Source: Pseudomonadota bacterium
Lineage (GTDB): Bacteria; Pseudomonadota; Gammaproteobacteria; Steroidobacterales; Woeseiaceae
DNA length: 43,200 bases
Assembly: GCA_022563505.1 (NCBI GenBank)
Contig: JADFNG010000011.1
Span: forward strand, 1-43,200
Reading direction: 5' to 3'
Positions 34,261 to 41,578 of this stretch are shown here, one piece after another (position 1 is the stretch's first letter; every line of letters begins with the position of its first letter). Under the pieces are notes generated by a model. That model saw nothing but the letters and a program-made list of their open reading frames with translations, searched no databases and was not told where the DNA came from. The translations under genes were made by a program, and so were the position numbers.

Positions 34261-36021
34261 TTACTCCAGCAAATTCGAATAGTCGGCAATGCCCGCATTG
34301 CCGGAAATATTACGCAATTTCGGTGTATTCAGTTTATTCACCGTAATTATCTTCTTGTCTTTTAGATACTCGGCCACGACCTCCCATACTGGCGGCCCCG
34401 GCGATTCAGAGCCCACGGTCGCCCAGCCGGCCACTTTGTAATTCTTGCCGGCATCCAGTGTACGGCCGTCATCCAGGGTCAGGTCGGAGATACGGGAATC
34501 CATTTTTGCGGTCGGGTCGCAACTGAAGTTCAGGCCACCGAGGCGGACCATGTCGCCACCCTGCTGATAATAAGGATCCTTATGGAACAGATTATCGGCA
34601 ACGCTTTCGAGAATCATTTTGAGTTCAGCGCCTGACATTTCGCGGGAGTAAGTCTCCGGATACGTCATCGCTGTCTGATCCATGACACGTTCCATCGTAA
34701 TCGTATCGCCGGGAAGAACCGAGGTGCCCCAGCGGAATCCTGGCGACAAGGATATCTCCGCGTCAGCCACTTCCATCAATGCATCGCAAATGACCTGGTC
34801 AAAGGTGCCGTTAAAATTACCGCGTCGATAAAGCAGCGTTCCGGCAACAGCCAATGGCTCTTCCAGCTTGTCCAGATACGGTTTTCTAACGCCGTCGATG
34901 TAAGCCTGCATGCCGGCATCTGCGGGGAGCAGGTTAGCGAATACCGGCAACAGGCGATAACGATAGCCCTTCACTTTTCCCTTGCCGATATCGAGATCGA
35001 GTACCGCCAGAAACTTTCCGTTCGATCCGGCGTTGGTAACCAGGGTCTTGCCCCCGGAATTTTCGACAACGATGGGCTGCGGTACACCGTCGTGGGTGTG
35101 GCCACCAAGAATTGCATCCACGCCGCTGACTCGACTCGCCATTTTGACGTCGACATCCATGCCATTATGCGACAGTACGATGACTGCATCCGGCTTCTCA
35201 GTATCACGCACGTGCTCGACCATTTCCTGCATATCATCGTCGCGGATTCCAAACGTCCAGTCCGGTATGAAGCGCCGGGGATTTGCGATCGGTGTATATG
35301 GAAATGCCTGGCCAATGATTGCGATGCGATGGCCGCCGACCTCGTGCATGGAATACGGTTTGAAAACGTGGCCGCTGTCTTCGTCGTAAGCCGATACACC
35401 ATCAAATAATGCGTCTTCGGTGACGCGGACATTCTGCGCGATGAATTCACCGTTGAAACGCTCGATATTCTGCAGCACTTCTTCGGCACGATAGGTGAAT
35501 TCCCAGTGACCGGTCATGACATCGACACCCAGCAAATTACAGGCATCGACCATGTCCTTGCCGCGTGTCCAGAGCGACGTCGCTGATCCCTGCCACGTAT
35601 CGCCTCCATCGAGCAACAGCGAGTTTCCATCGCCCACTTCCGCACGTTGCCGGTCTATCAGGGTCTTCAAATGTGCGAAGCCACCAACTTTTCCAAACTT
35701 CTCTGCAGCAGCGGCAAAATCAAGATACGTCAATGCATAGGCGTCACGGCCGCCCCTGGCAGTGCCGATATGATCCAGCAGATGCTGCCCGACCAGGTGT
35801 GGAGGCCGACCGGCCGCGCCACCGATACCAATATTGACATTGGGCTCACGAAAATAGATCGGTGTTAGCTGGGCGTGACAATCCGTAAAATGCAATAAAC
35901 GAACATTGCCGAATGAGGCAGATTCATACGGATCATCACGCAATTCGCCACGAACACACCCGGACAAAAGACCGGCTGAACTGGCGCAACCCAACATCCA
36001 AACGAAGTCCCGCCGATTCAC
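34261..36021 (-). CDS. soxB: Thiosulfohydrolase SoxB
   Basis: A 586-residue periplasmic dimanganese enzyme that hydrolyses the terminal sulfonate of SoxY-bound sulfur to sulfate. The N-terminus has a twin-arginine motif NRRDFVWMLG and a Cys-containing SGC site. Metal-binding motifs of the 5'-nucleotidase-like fold are visible: LLHFTDCHAQL, LLDGGDTWQGSATSLW (SoxB-specific), GHWEFTYR, LSHNGMDVD and GGHTHDG. A C-terminal 5'-nucleotidase-like domain follows. GTG 36021 is the start, with GAGGAG nine bases upstream. Length is standard. It is preceded by soxK and followed by the DsrE-like gene. Confidence 0.97.
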   Translation of the reverse strand: MNRRDFVWMLGCASSAGLLSGCVRGELRDDPYESASFGNVRLLHFTDCHAQLTPIYFREPNVNIGIGGAAGRPPHLVGQHLLDHIGTARGGRDAYALTYLDFAAAAEKFGKVGGFAHLKTLIDRQRAEVGDGNSLLLDGGDTWQGSATSLWTRGKDMVDACNLLGVDVMTGHWEFTYRAEEVLQNIERFNGEFIAQNVRVTEDALFDGVSAYDEDSGHVFKPYSMHEVGGHRIAIIGQAFPYTPIANPRRFIPDWTFGIRDDDMQEMVEHVRDTEKPDAVIVLSHNGMDVDVKMASRVSGVDAILGGHTHDGVPQPIVVENSGGKTLVTNAGSNGKFLAVLDLDIGKGKVKGYRYRLLPVFANLLPADAGMQAYIDGVRKPYLDKLEEPLAVAGTLLYRRGNFNGTFDQVICDALMEVADAEISLSPGFRWGTSVLPGDTITMERVMDQTAMTYPETYSREMSGAELKMILESVADNLFHKDPYYQQGGDMVRLGGLNFSCDPTAKMDSRISDLTLDDGRTLDAGKNYKVAGWATVGSESPGPPVWEVVAEYLKDKKIITVNKLNTPKLRNISGNAGIADYSNLLE

Positions 36022-36071
36022 GTTTACTCCTCACTGCAAAGAAACGTTACGCAATCAAGCGTAACGGGAAA

Positions 36072-36401
36072 CTACTCAAGAACAAGGTTGGCTTTCCACT
36101 CTTTCTTCTGGGATATCGACTGTGCCAGGGCCAGCTCGGCCTGCAATCTGGCCTCGTTCGCCAATTCGATTGCGTCGTCTGTTCGCCCTTCGTCATACGC
36201 AGTTTTTGATTGCTCAAGAATACCGTCCGTCTTGCTCCAGGCATTTCGATTCGCTTCGGCTGCCGCTAGCGCTGCCTCAGCCGCCGCGTAAGATTCTGCG
36301 AAGGTGGCACTCGGCAACGCAATATCACTATCGGACGACTCCTGCCCGCAACCTGCCAGAGCGGAAATACAGATCGTGACGAACGCGTATTTTCTGATCA
36401 T
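36072..36401 (-). CDS. soxK: SoxXA-binding protein SoxK (lipoprotein)
   Basis: A 109-residue lipoprotein that binds the SoxAX cytochrome complex and supports its activity. The lipobox is LAGC at residues 15-18. The body is almost pure helix, rich in Ala and charged residues (SYAAAEAALAAAEANRNAW, then ILEQSKTAYDEGRTDDAIEL), as known for SoxK/SAXB. AGGAATCACA precedes ATG 36401. The position, between soxA and soxB, is the usual one for the gene. Confidence 0.88.
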   Translation of the reverse strand: MIRKYAFVTICISALAGCGQESSDSDIALPSATFAESYAAAEAALAAAEANRNAWSKTDGILEQSKTAYDEGRTDDAIELANEARLQAELALAQSISQKKEWKANLVLE

Positions 36402-36423
36402 TGTGATTCCTGGAATGTGGGCG

Positions 36424-37260
36424 TTAACGTCGGGACCCGGGTCCGTTCAGTTCAAGACCATTGCTGATATACGACAGAAAATATTCAAGGTTGCGATATT
36501 CGACACTCTGCGCTTCGAGCGGCTTGGCCCACACTTGCGAATTACATTCGGCAAAGCGTTTTTGAAGCGTGCCGATTTCGCCCCATTTCGAGCGATAGAC
36601 AGGCCAGTGAGTCGCCTGACCTAATGTCGTGCTCAAGCGGTCGGCTCTTAATTTCAATCCAGCGGATTGTATGTGGCAACTGCTGCACGCGAAATTCAAC
36701 TGGCCTCTGCGCGTGTAGTAAAATTGCTTTCCCGCCGCGTAGGCAGCTACGGCTCCCGTATTATCCGACGGTACCTGTACCGCCATTTCATTGCCACGCG
36801 ACGTGTAAGCCATGTAAGCCGAAATTTCTGCGAGTGGCCCAATCATGTAAGGAAGCGCTTCCTCGTCGTTGGCCTCGCGACAATGATTGATCGCCAGCTC
36901 CAGCGTAACGACTTCGCCCGCATCCGTGTCAAAATACGGATAGTTCTGTTTCACGCCAATGCCACCATTCTCGAAACAGTCCGCATACGATTTGCCATTG
37001 GCGAACGGTGTTTCAAAAAGCGCCTGACCGTCTTCGATCGCAATTTCATAGGGAGGAAAATCCTCCATCTCAATCCACTGCTCGCGCGCTATCGTGTCAA
37101 AGGCATAAAGGCCGTTCGCAAACTCTTGCAACGGCACATCAGGAAAACGGTCACTGTAGTATTCCACCATCGCCAGTCGATCCTCTTCCGGACCTGCCAT
37201 TGCGGTCAGGCCGCACAACAGTCCGCCGATCAAACACAGTGGAAAAATTATTTTTTTCAA
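36424..37260 (-). CDS. soxA: SoxA, catalytic cytochrome of the SoxAX complex
   Basis: A 278-residue periplasmic c-type cytochrome that, with SoxX, joins thiosulfate to the SoxY cysteine. It is a monoheme type: CSSCH at 192-196, with a Cys95/Cys127 pair that would form the disulfide replacing the first heme. The active-site Cys ligand is Cys239 in RFAECNSQVWAKPLEAQSV. A signal peptide precedes (core IIFPLCLIGGLLCGLTAMA). The start is TTG 37260, supported by GGAG eight bases upstream. It follows soxZ and precedes soxK by 22 bases. Confidence 0.95.
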   Translation of the reverse strand: MKKIIFPLCLIGGLLCGLTAMAGPEEDRLAMVEYYSDRFPDVPLQEFANGLYAFDTIAREQWIEMEDFPPYEIAIEDGQALFETPFANGKSYADCFENGGIGVKQNYPYFDTDAGEVVTLELAINHCREANDEEALPYMIGPLAEISAYMAYTSRGNEMAVQVPSDNTGAVAAYAAGKQFYYTRRGQLNFACSSCHIQSAGLKLRADRLSTTLGQATHWPVYRSKWGEIGTLQKRFAECNSQVWAKPLEAQSVEYRNLEYFLSYISNGLELNGPGSRR

Positions 37261-37308
37261 TCGATTGCTCCGTTGACCCGGTTAATCTGTTGCAACGCAA
37301 TGCAACAA

Positions 37309-37623
37309 CTATTTGAGCACCACTTCCTTCTCGCTGGAGTCGCCCTTGTTATCGTTCCAGCGAAGTGTGACGGTATCTCCCGCCACCGCGCCTTTTATCG
37401 AAAACGATACGTAGGGATTCTTCGATACGGCCTGTCCCCAATACGCCGTCATGACAACTTCACCGTTTAATTCCGCCACGAAATCCGTGATGTAGTGGGC
37501 CGGATACGGCTGGTTGGTTGCCGGATTCATACGCAGTCCGGATTCCATGTCATGCGGCATGAGCGCCTTGATTTCGGCGAAATCGCCTTTGATTTTTGCC
37601 CTGATCTTGATTGGTTTACCCAT
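37309..37623 (-). CDS. soxZ: SoxZ, partner of SoxY carrier
   Basis: A 104-residue small beta-sandwich protein that forms the SoxYZ carrier heterodimer in the periplasm; it has no signal and is exported with SoxY. Motifs include MPHDMESGLRMN, PYPAHYITDF and SKNPYVSFSIKGA. ATG 37623 is chosen (AGGA upstream); the longer frame to 37683 overlaps soxY. It begins 25 bases after the soxY stop. Confidence 0.95.
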   Translation of the reverse strand: MGKPIKIRAKIKGDFAEIKALMPHDMESGLRMNPATNQPYPAHYITDFVAELNGEVVMTAYWGQAVSKNPYVSFSIKGAVAGDTVTLRWNDNKGDSSEKEVVLK

Positions 37624-37648
37624 TAATCCTGTCCTCAATGAGCTTCTG

Positions 37649-38089
37649 TCAGCCGCCGCAGCCGCCAATGGTGACTTTGACATCTCTCGACGTGCTGTAG
37701 AGTGTTCCGCCAGCCTTCACCAGTGCGAGCACCTGTGAGCTTTGACCCATCTTGATGCGCACTGATACGATGGGGACCATCCGCGGGCCCATGTCGAACG
37801 AAGCGACGAACGGCGTCGGATTGTTGACCACCACAATACTGATCGACTCTACATCCGCGAGATCGGTGCTGACCGTAACCGGCACGACGGCACCGTTCTC
37901 GGCGATATCCGGAATTTTGAGTTTAATCTGCTCGCTCGCCACCGGCATCTGGCCAAACACGGCCATGATGGCATCTTCGGCATTGTCCGCAATGAACGCA
38001 GCATCAGGCCGCGAAGCCCACAACAGGCGCGGCCATGCAGCCATTGCGCCCAGAGCAACAATACCTTTTAGTAGAAGCCTTCTGTGCAC
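37649..38089 (-). CDS. soxY: SoxY, sulfur-carrier protein
   Basis: A 146-residue periplasmic protein that carries sulfur intermediates on a C-terminal cysteine. The swinging-arm GGCGG ends the protein exactly. The twin-arginine signal HRRLLLKG is at residues 2-9, needed for export of the folded SoxYZ dimer. The body is a small Ig-like domain (VESISIVVVNNPTPFVASF). GTG 38089 is used, with GAGGAG nine bases upstream. Confidence 0.96.
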   Translation of the reverse strand: MHRRLLLKGIVALGAMAAWPRLLWASRPDAAFIADNAEDAIMAVFGQMPVASEQIKLKIPDIAENGAVVPVTVSTDLADVESISIVVVNNPTPFVASFDMGPRMVPIVSVRIKMGQSSQVLALVKAGGTLYSTSRDVKVTIGGCGG

Positions 38090-38109
38090 TTTGATCTCCT
38101 CACTTTCAC

Positions 38110-38466
38110 TTACAGGGTATGAATGAAATCGACCACAAGATCGATTTCTTCTTCAGTCAGAATTCGATGCCGGCCATAGGGCGGCATACGGGTTGTCGGC
38201 TCCCTGATCGAGGCATCCCATATCTTGGATCGCAGGTCGGCCCGATCAGGGTAGCGCACTTTCATCTTGAGCAGTGGCGGTCCGTAATTGCCAGCCAACT
38301 CGCCACCTTTTATCACGTGGCACGCAAGGCAATTCCCCCTGCCGCGTTCGAACACAATCGCCTTGCCGCGCTCGATTGCGTCCTCGTCCGGCTGCACCTC
38401 GTCTGCCAGACCATACTGTGTACCCGCTAACAACGACAGTAATGAAATTGTCAGGATCAGTCGCAT
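38110..38466 (-). CDS. soxX: SoxX, monoheme cytochrome of the SoxAX complex
   Basis: A 118-residue periplasmic cytochrome c. Heme motif CLACH at 46-50 and Met94 in RMPPYG as likely axial ligand fit SoxX. A Sec signal (core LILTISLLSLLAG) precedes. AGGGGG lies nine bases upstream of ATG 38466. It comes between soxD and soxY, 22 bases after the former. Confidence 0.93.
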   Translation of the reverse strand: MRLILTISLLSLLAGTQYGLADEVQPDEDAIERGKAIVFERGRGNCLACHVIKGGELAGNYGPPLLKMKVRYPDRADLRSKIWDASIREPTTRMPPYGRHRILTEEEIDLVVDFIHTL

Positions 38467-38488
38467 TGCATTCCCCCTGGCTGCAAAC

Positions 38489-39448
38489 CTAATTCGCGGT
38501 TACTTCAAGCATATAGTCTACCGCAGCAATAACGTCTTCATCACTGAGTTGTATCTGACCGCCCTTGGGTGGCATCTGGCCCTTGCCGGCCAGTGCGTTC
38601 GCAATCAGGGCCTCACGACCCGCGTCGATACGTGCCGCCCAGGTGCTTGCATCGCCGGGTATCGGGGCGTCGCCGACGCCGCTCGCATGGCATAACGCGC
38701 ATGCTTGCTCATAAGTCGATTGGCCGCTCGCAGCCTCCGCCCCACTGGCCTCGACAACGTCCGAATCTACTTCCTCGGTGGCCGGTGGCGCCGACGTAAT
38801 CCTGATGCTTGCAGGATCCTTGCAATTACTCATGCAAGCTTCGTTGCTCGTGTCCGGACGGTCGTCCAGGAAAAATCCGTCCTTGTTCGGCATTTCGATC
38901 AAGGCAAGATTGTCCTGGGTCAGTTTAAAATCGTACTCCACCAGGTCATTCAGGTAGAGCACGTAGGCGGTCAATGCATACACCTCCTGATCGCTCAACG
39001 ACTCCGGCTGCATGAACGGCATGGCACGATGAATGTAGTCCCATACGGTGCTCGCGTAGGGCCAGTAACTGCCAATGGTTTTCTCGGGGCGATCCTCGCT
39101 GAGCGTACCCTCACCACCCGCAAGCACCGGGTATCGGCCAACCCCCTCACCGAACGATCCGTGGCAAAGTGCGCACTGATCTTCGTACAGCATTTCGCCG
39201 TCTTCCGCCGTGGCGCCGCCGGGTGGCAAACCCATGCCGTCCGGTCGTATGTCAATATCCCAGCCGGCAATTTCCTCGACACTGGCATCCTGGCCGTAGC
39301 CGAAATAGCCGCTTGGCTGCGCAACCGGCGCGTTGAATTCCGTGATCGTGATCTCACCGGCAGAATCATTCTTGCCGGCGGCATCCGCCGCACAGGCGGA
39401 CAGGCTGAACGCAGCCAGAACGAGCGACAGTCTAGCTAATCTGTACAT
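38489..39448 (-). CDS. soxD: SoxD, diheme cytochrome subunit of sulfur dehydrogenase
   Basis: A 319-residue diheme cytochrome that takes electrons from SoxC. Heme motifs are CALCH at 92-96 and a second CALCH near residue 252. The block WDIDIRPDGMGLPPGG is typical of SoxD. A Cys-containing LSAC at 16-19 looks like a lipobox, so this SoxD may be lipid-anchored. The linker between the two domains is Ala/Glu rich. Its ATG 39448 overlaps the soxC stop by 17 bases. Confidence 0.92.
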   Translation of the reverse strand: MYRLARLSLVLAAFSLSACAADAAGKNDSAGEITITEFNAPVAQPSGYFGYGQDASVEEIAGWDIDIRPDGMGLPPGGATAEDGEMLYEDQCALCHGSFGEGVGRYPVLAGGEGTLSEDRPEKTIGSYWPYASTVWDYIHRAMPFMQPESLSDQEVYALTAYVLYLNDLVEYDFKLTQDNLALIEMPNKDGFFLDDRPDTSNEACMSNCKDPASIRITSAPPATEEVDSDVVEASGAEAASGQSTYEQACALCHASGVGDAPIPGDASTWAARIDAGREALIANALAGKGQMPPKGGQIQLSDEDVIAAVDYMLEVTAN

Positions 39449-40754
39449 TGGTCACTGTCCCGTCTGCATGCAATCGCCAGGTGTGGATCGCGTTGCGGTG
39501 ATAAATCGAACTCATGCCACGCGCCGCGCGTAACTGGGTAAATGTAGGCTGTACGTAGCCCGTCTCATCGACTGCCCGACTCTGAATCATTGCCGGGCTG
39601 CCGTCCCAGTCCCAATCCAGTCCAAATCGTGTTAGCGCCTTGGGCAATACCAGGCCCTTCAGCCGCGCAGGTCGCCAGTTCACTCCACCATCGAAAGACA
39701 CATCCACACGCTTGATCTTGCCGGTCCCGGACCACGCCAGTCCTGCAACTTCATAACGACCTTTGTCTTGCAGAGGTTTCTCCGGACACGGGAAGGTGAC
39801 GACCGAGTTGCACTCCTGCACGTAGGAAAACTTTCGTGCGCGACCATCCGCGAGCAGGTCGGTATATTTCGAGGTTTCTTCACGCTGATACCAGGCCTTG
39901 TCACCCACTTCCAGGCGGCGCAACCACTTGACGCTGGTATTGCCTTCCCAGCCCGGATTAAAGAGGCGTATCGGATAGCCTTGTTCCGGTCGCAGTGGTT
40001 CACCGTTCTGGGCATAAACAACGAGGGCATCATCCATCGCCTTGTCCAGGGGAATGGAACGACTCATGTGAGACCCGTCCGCGCCTTCTGCAAGCACCCA
40101 GGCAGCGTCTTTCTGCAGCCCGACTTCCTGCAAAATGGTCGACAGCAGGACGCCTGTCCACTCACAACAGCTCAGCATGCCATGGGTAAACTGCAGCGCG
40201 TCCATTTGCGCCGCGCGCCACTCCATGCCGCCATTGGCCGGACATTCGAGAAAGCGGATCATCGATGTGCTTGGGAAACGCCGCAGGTCATCGATAGTGA
40301 GAATAACGGGTCGATCCACCATGCCGTGGATCATCAGCCGGTGATCGTCCGGATCGATGTCCGGAATGCCGCTGTGATAACGCTCGAAGACCAGGCTGCT
40401 CGGCGTGATAATGCCGTCCAACTCGGCCAGTGGTGTGAAACTGATGGATGCAAATCGATCCGCCGTCAGCCAGGGCACGGCACGACGCTGGATGTTGCCC
40501 TCAAACCGGGATGGCTTGCCGTATGGGTTGGTCAGCACGCCCTGCCCCAGCGATCGCGTCCAGGCAGGGACGTTGGGCGGCAAATTCTCTTCCGCGGCGT
40601 TCACCTTGCCACTGATGGCACCACCGGTCATCGCACTACCGGCCAGCAACAAGCCGTTTTTCAGAAAATTCCGTCGCTCAGCCTGCGGTAACTTCTGACC
40701 TTCGTCAGAAATCCGCTGCAGCATTTGTGCGGTCGTTGCAGTTTTCGATGCCAT
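39432..40754 (-). CDS. soxC: SoxC, molybdenum subunit of sulfur dehydrogenase
   Basis: A 440-residue periplasmic molybdoprotein of the sulfite oxidase family. With SoxD it oxidises SoxY-bound sulfane sulfur, so thiosulfate can go fully to sulfate without sulfur globules. The molybdenum-ligand Cys is in RFLECPANGG (Cys171). A twin-arginine signal ERRNFLKNGLLLAG is near residue 26. The second half is a dimerisation domain with VDVSFDGGVNW. ATG 40754 is chosen; GTG 40763 is an in-frame alternative. It is the first gene of the sox operon, 54 bases downstream of the strong operator at 40808. Confidence 0.95.
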   Translation of the reverse strand: MASKTATTAQMLQRISDEGQKLPQAERRNFLKNGLLLAGSAMTGGAISGKVNAAEENLPPNVPAWTRSLGQGVLTNPYGKPSRFEGNIQRRAVPWLTADRFASISFTPLAELDGIITPSSLVFERYHSGIPDIDPDDHRLMIHGMVDRPVILTIDDLRRFPSTSMIRFLECPANGGMEWRAAQMDALQFTHGMLSCCEWTGVLLSTILQEVGLQKDAAWVLAEGADGSHMSRSIPLDKAMDDALVVYAQNGEPLRPEQGYPIRLFNPGWEGNTSVKWLRRLEVGDKAWYQREETSKYTDLLADGRARKFSYVQECNSVVTFPCPEKPLQDKGRYEVAGLAWSGTGKIKRVDVSFDGGVNWRPARLKGLVLPKALTRFGLDWDWDGSPAMIQSRAVDETGYVQPTFTQLRAARGMSSIYHRNAIHTWRLHADGTVTNVQIS

Positions 40755-40807
40755 CGAGCCCACCCGATTTGCCTGAAATTTATAGGGTCTTTAGGCCCAT
40801 ATCCATG

Positions 40808-40830
40808 TATATTAGGAAATCCTAACATAA
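40808..40830. promoter_or_regulatory. Putative ArsR/SqrR-type operator 4
   Basis: TATATTAG-N6-CTAACATA between divergent soxC (minus) and the ArsR regulator region (plus). Left half is identical to that of operator 1; right half is one base off. The position is suited to control both the whole sox operon and the regulator itself. Confidence 0.72.
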
Positions 40831-40854
40831 AAGGAAAGTCCACTCGGTCCGGCG

Positions 40855-41031
40855 ATGGTTGTATTACGACTCCTTATGGCCGCCCTCGTCCCGCTGATGG
40901 CCGCTTGCGCCCCGACGGTAACCAGCGCCGCGTTATCGGACCCATCGCGCGCGAAGCCGGTGTTGATACGCTGCTGCCCAGCCACTTTATGGCCAGAAGC
41001 CGCAGAAACCTCGACGACAATATCGCAATAA
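40855..41031 (+). CDS. Possible short lipoprotein-like ORF upstream of the ArsR gene
   Basis: A 58-residue frame that starts MVVLRLLMAALVPLMAAC, a textbook lipoprotein signal with Cys at 18, then continues with a short basic tail that resembles nothing known. No ribosome binding site is close to ATG 40855. The adjacent frame (about 40960-41100) also reads in a protein-like way (NLDDNIAIIKRHFDGHVVLAN). So this could be a frameshifted gene or a leader. It would be on the ArsR transcript. Weak evidence; the minus strand is open here too. Confidence 0.3.
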   Translation: MVVLRLLMAALVPLMAACAPTVTSAALSDPSRAKPVLIRCCPATLWPEAAETSTTISQ

Positions 41032-41113
41032 TCAAACGGCATTTCGACGGTCACGTCGTTTTGGCGAATGACCTCGACTGCATAATTACGGAATCAATTT
41101 TAAGGAAGACTCA

Positions 41114-41434
41114 ATGGAATTAATGGGCGAATTCGATATGGAACAGATGAGTGTGGCGGCGGAAAAAGCCAGCGCACTGATGAAAACACTGGGTCATAAG
41201 GGCCGACTGATGATTTTGTGCCAGCTCGCCACTGGCGAAAAATCCGTGGGTGAACTGGCCAGGAATCTCGACATGCCACAATCACCGCTTTCGCAACATT
41301 TATCACGCATGCGAAAAGAAGGCCTGGTCGGGACACGGCGCGAAGCCCAGACCATTTTTTACTCGTTAAAAGCTGATGAGGTTGGAAAAATAATTGAGTG
41401 TCTCTACAGCCTTTATTGCGCCGATGATGCCTAG
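41114..41434 (+). CDS. ArsR-family repressor, SqrR/BigR/YgaV-like
   Basis: A 106-residue winged-helix regulator. It matches the persulfide/sulfide-sensing branch: Cys36 in RLMILCQL and Cys102 in LYSLYC are 66 residues apart, the same spacing as Cys41 and Cys107 of Rhodobacter SqrR. The recognition helix region is PQSPLSQHLSRMRKEGLV. In known members persulfide forms a tetrasulfide or disulfide between these cysteines and releases DNA. An additional Cys96 is present. AAGGAAG lies seven bases upstream of ATG 41114. It is divergent from soxC and probably autoregulated through operator 4. Confidence 0.88.
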   Translation: MELMGEFDMEQMSVAAEKASALMKTLGHKGRLMILCQLATGEKSVGELARNLDMPQSPLSQHLSRMRKEGLVGTRREAQTIFYSLKADEVGKIIECLYSLYCADDA

Positions 41435-41514
41435 TACTCCGTCAACACCGCAGAGCAGCAGACTAAAAGCCTTGTACGGCGCAGCAATAGTTGCAGAAAT
41501 TCGGTGTTTCTACT

Positions 41515-41536
41515 TATATTAGATTTCCCTACATTA
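41515..41536. promoter_or_regulatory. Putative operator 5
   Basis: TATATTAG-N6-CTACATTA, 43 bases upstream of the FadL-like gene start. The left half is identical to operators 1 and 4; the right half is diverged. Confidence 0.6.
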
Positions 41537-41578
41537 CATTTTCTTAATTTAATGAGCCAGAATCAGGGGAAGTCAAAA

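Noticed and set aside
39768-40691. 307-codon plus-strand frame opposite soxC
   Set aside because: Antisense to a clear soxC gene, no domain recognised.
40812-41054. Minus-strand 80-codon frame between soxC and the regulator
   Set aside because: It would begin inside the regulator leader and end over the operator; no ribosome binding site and no family match. Kept only as a reason for caution about the plus-strand ORF there.
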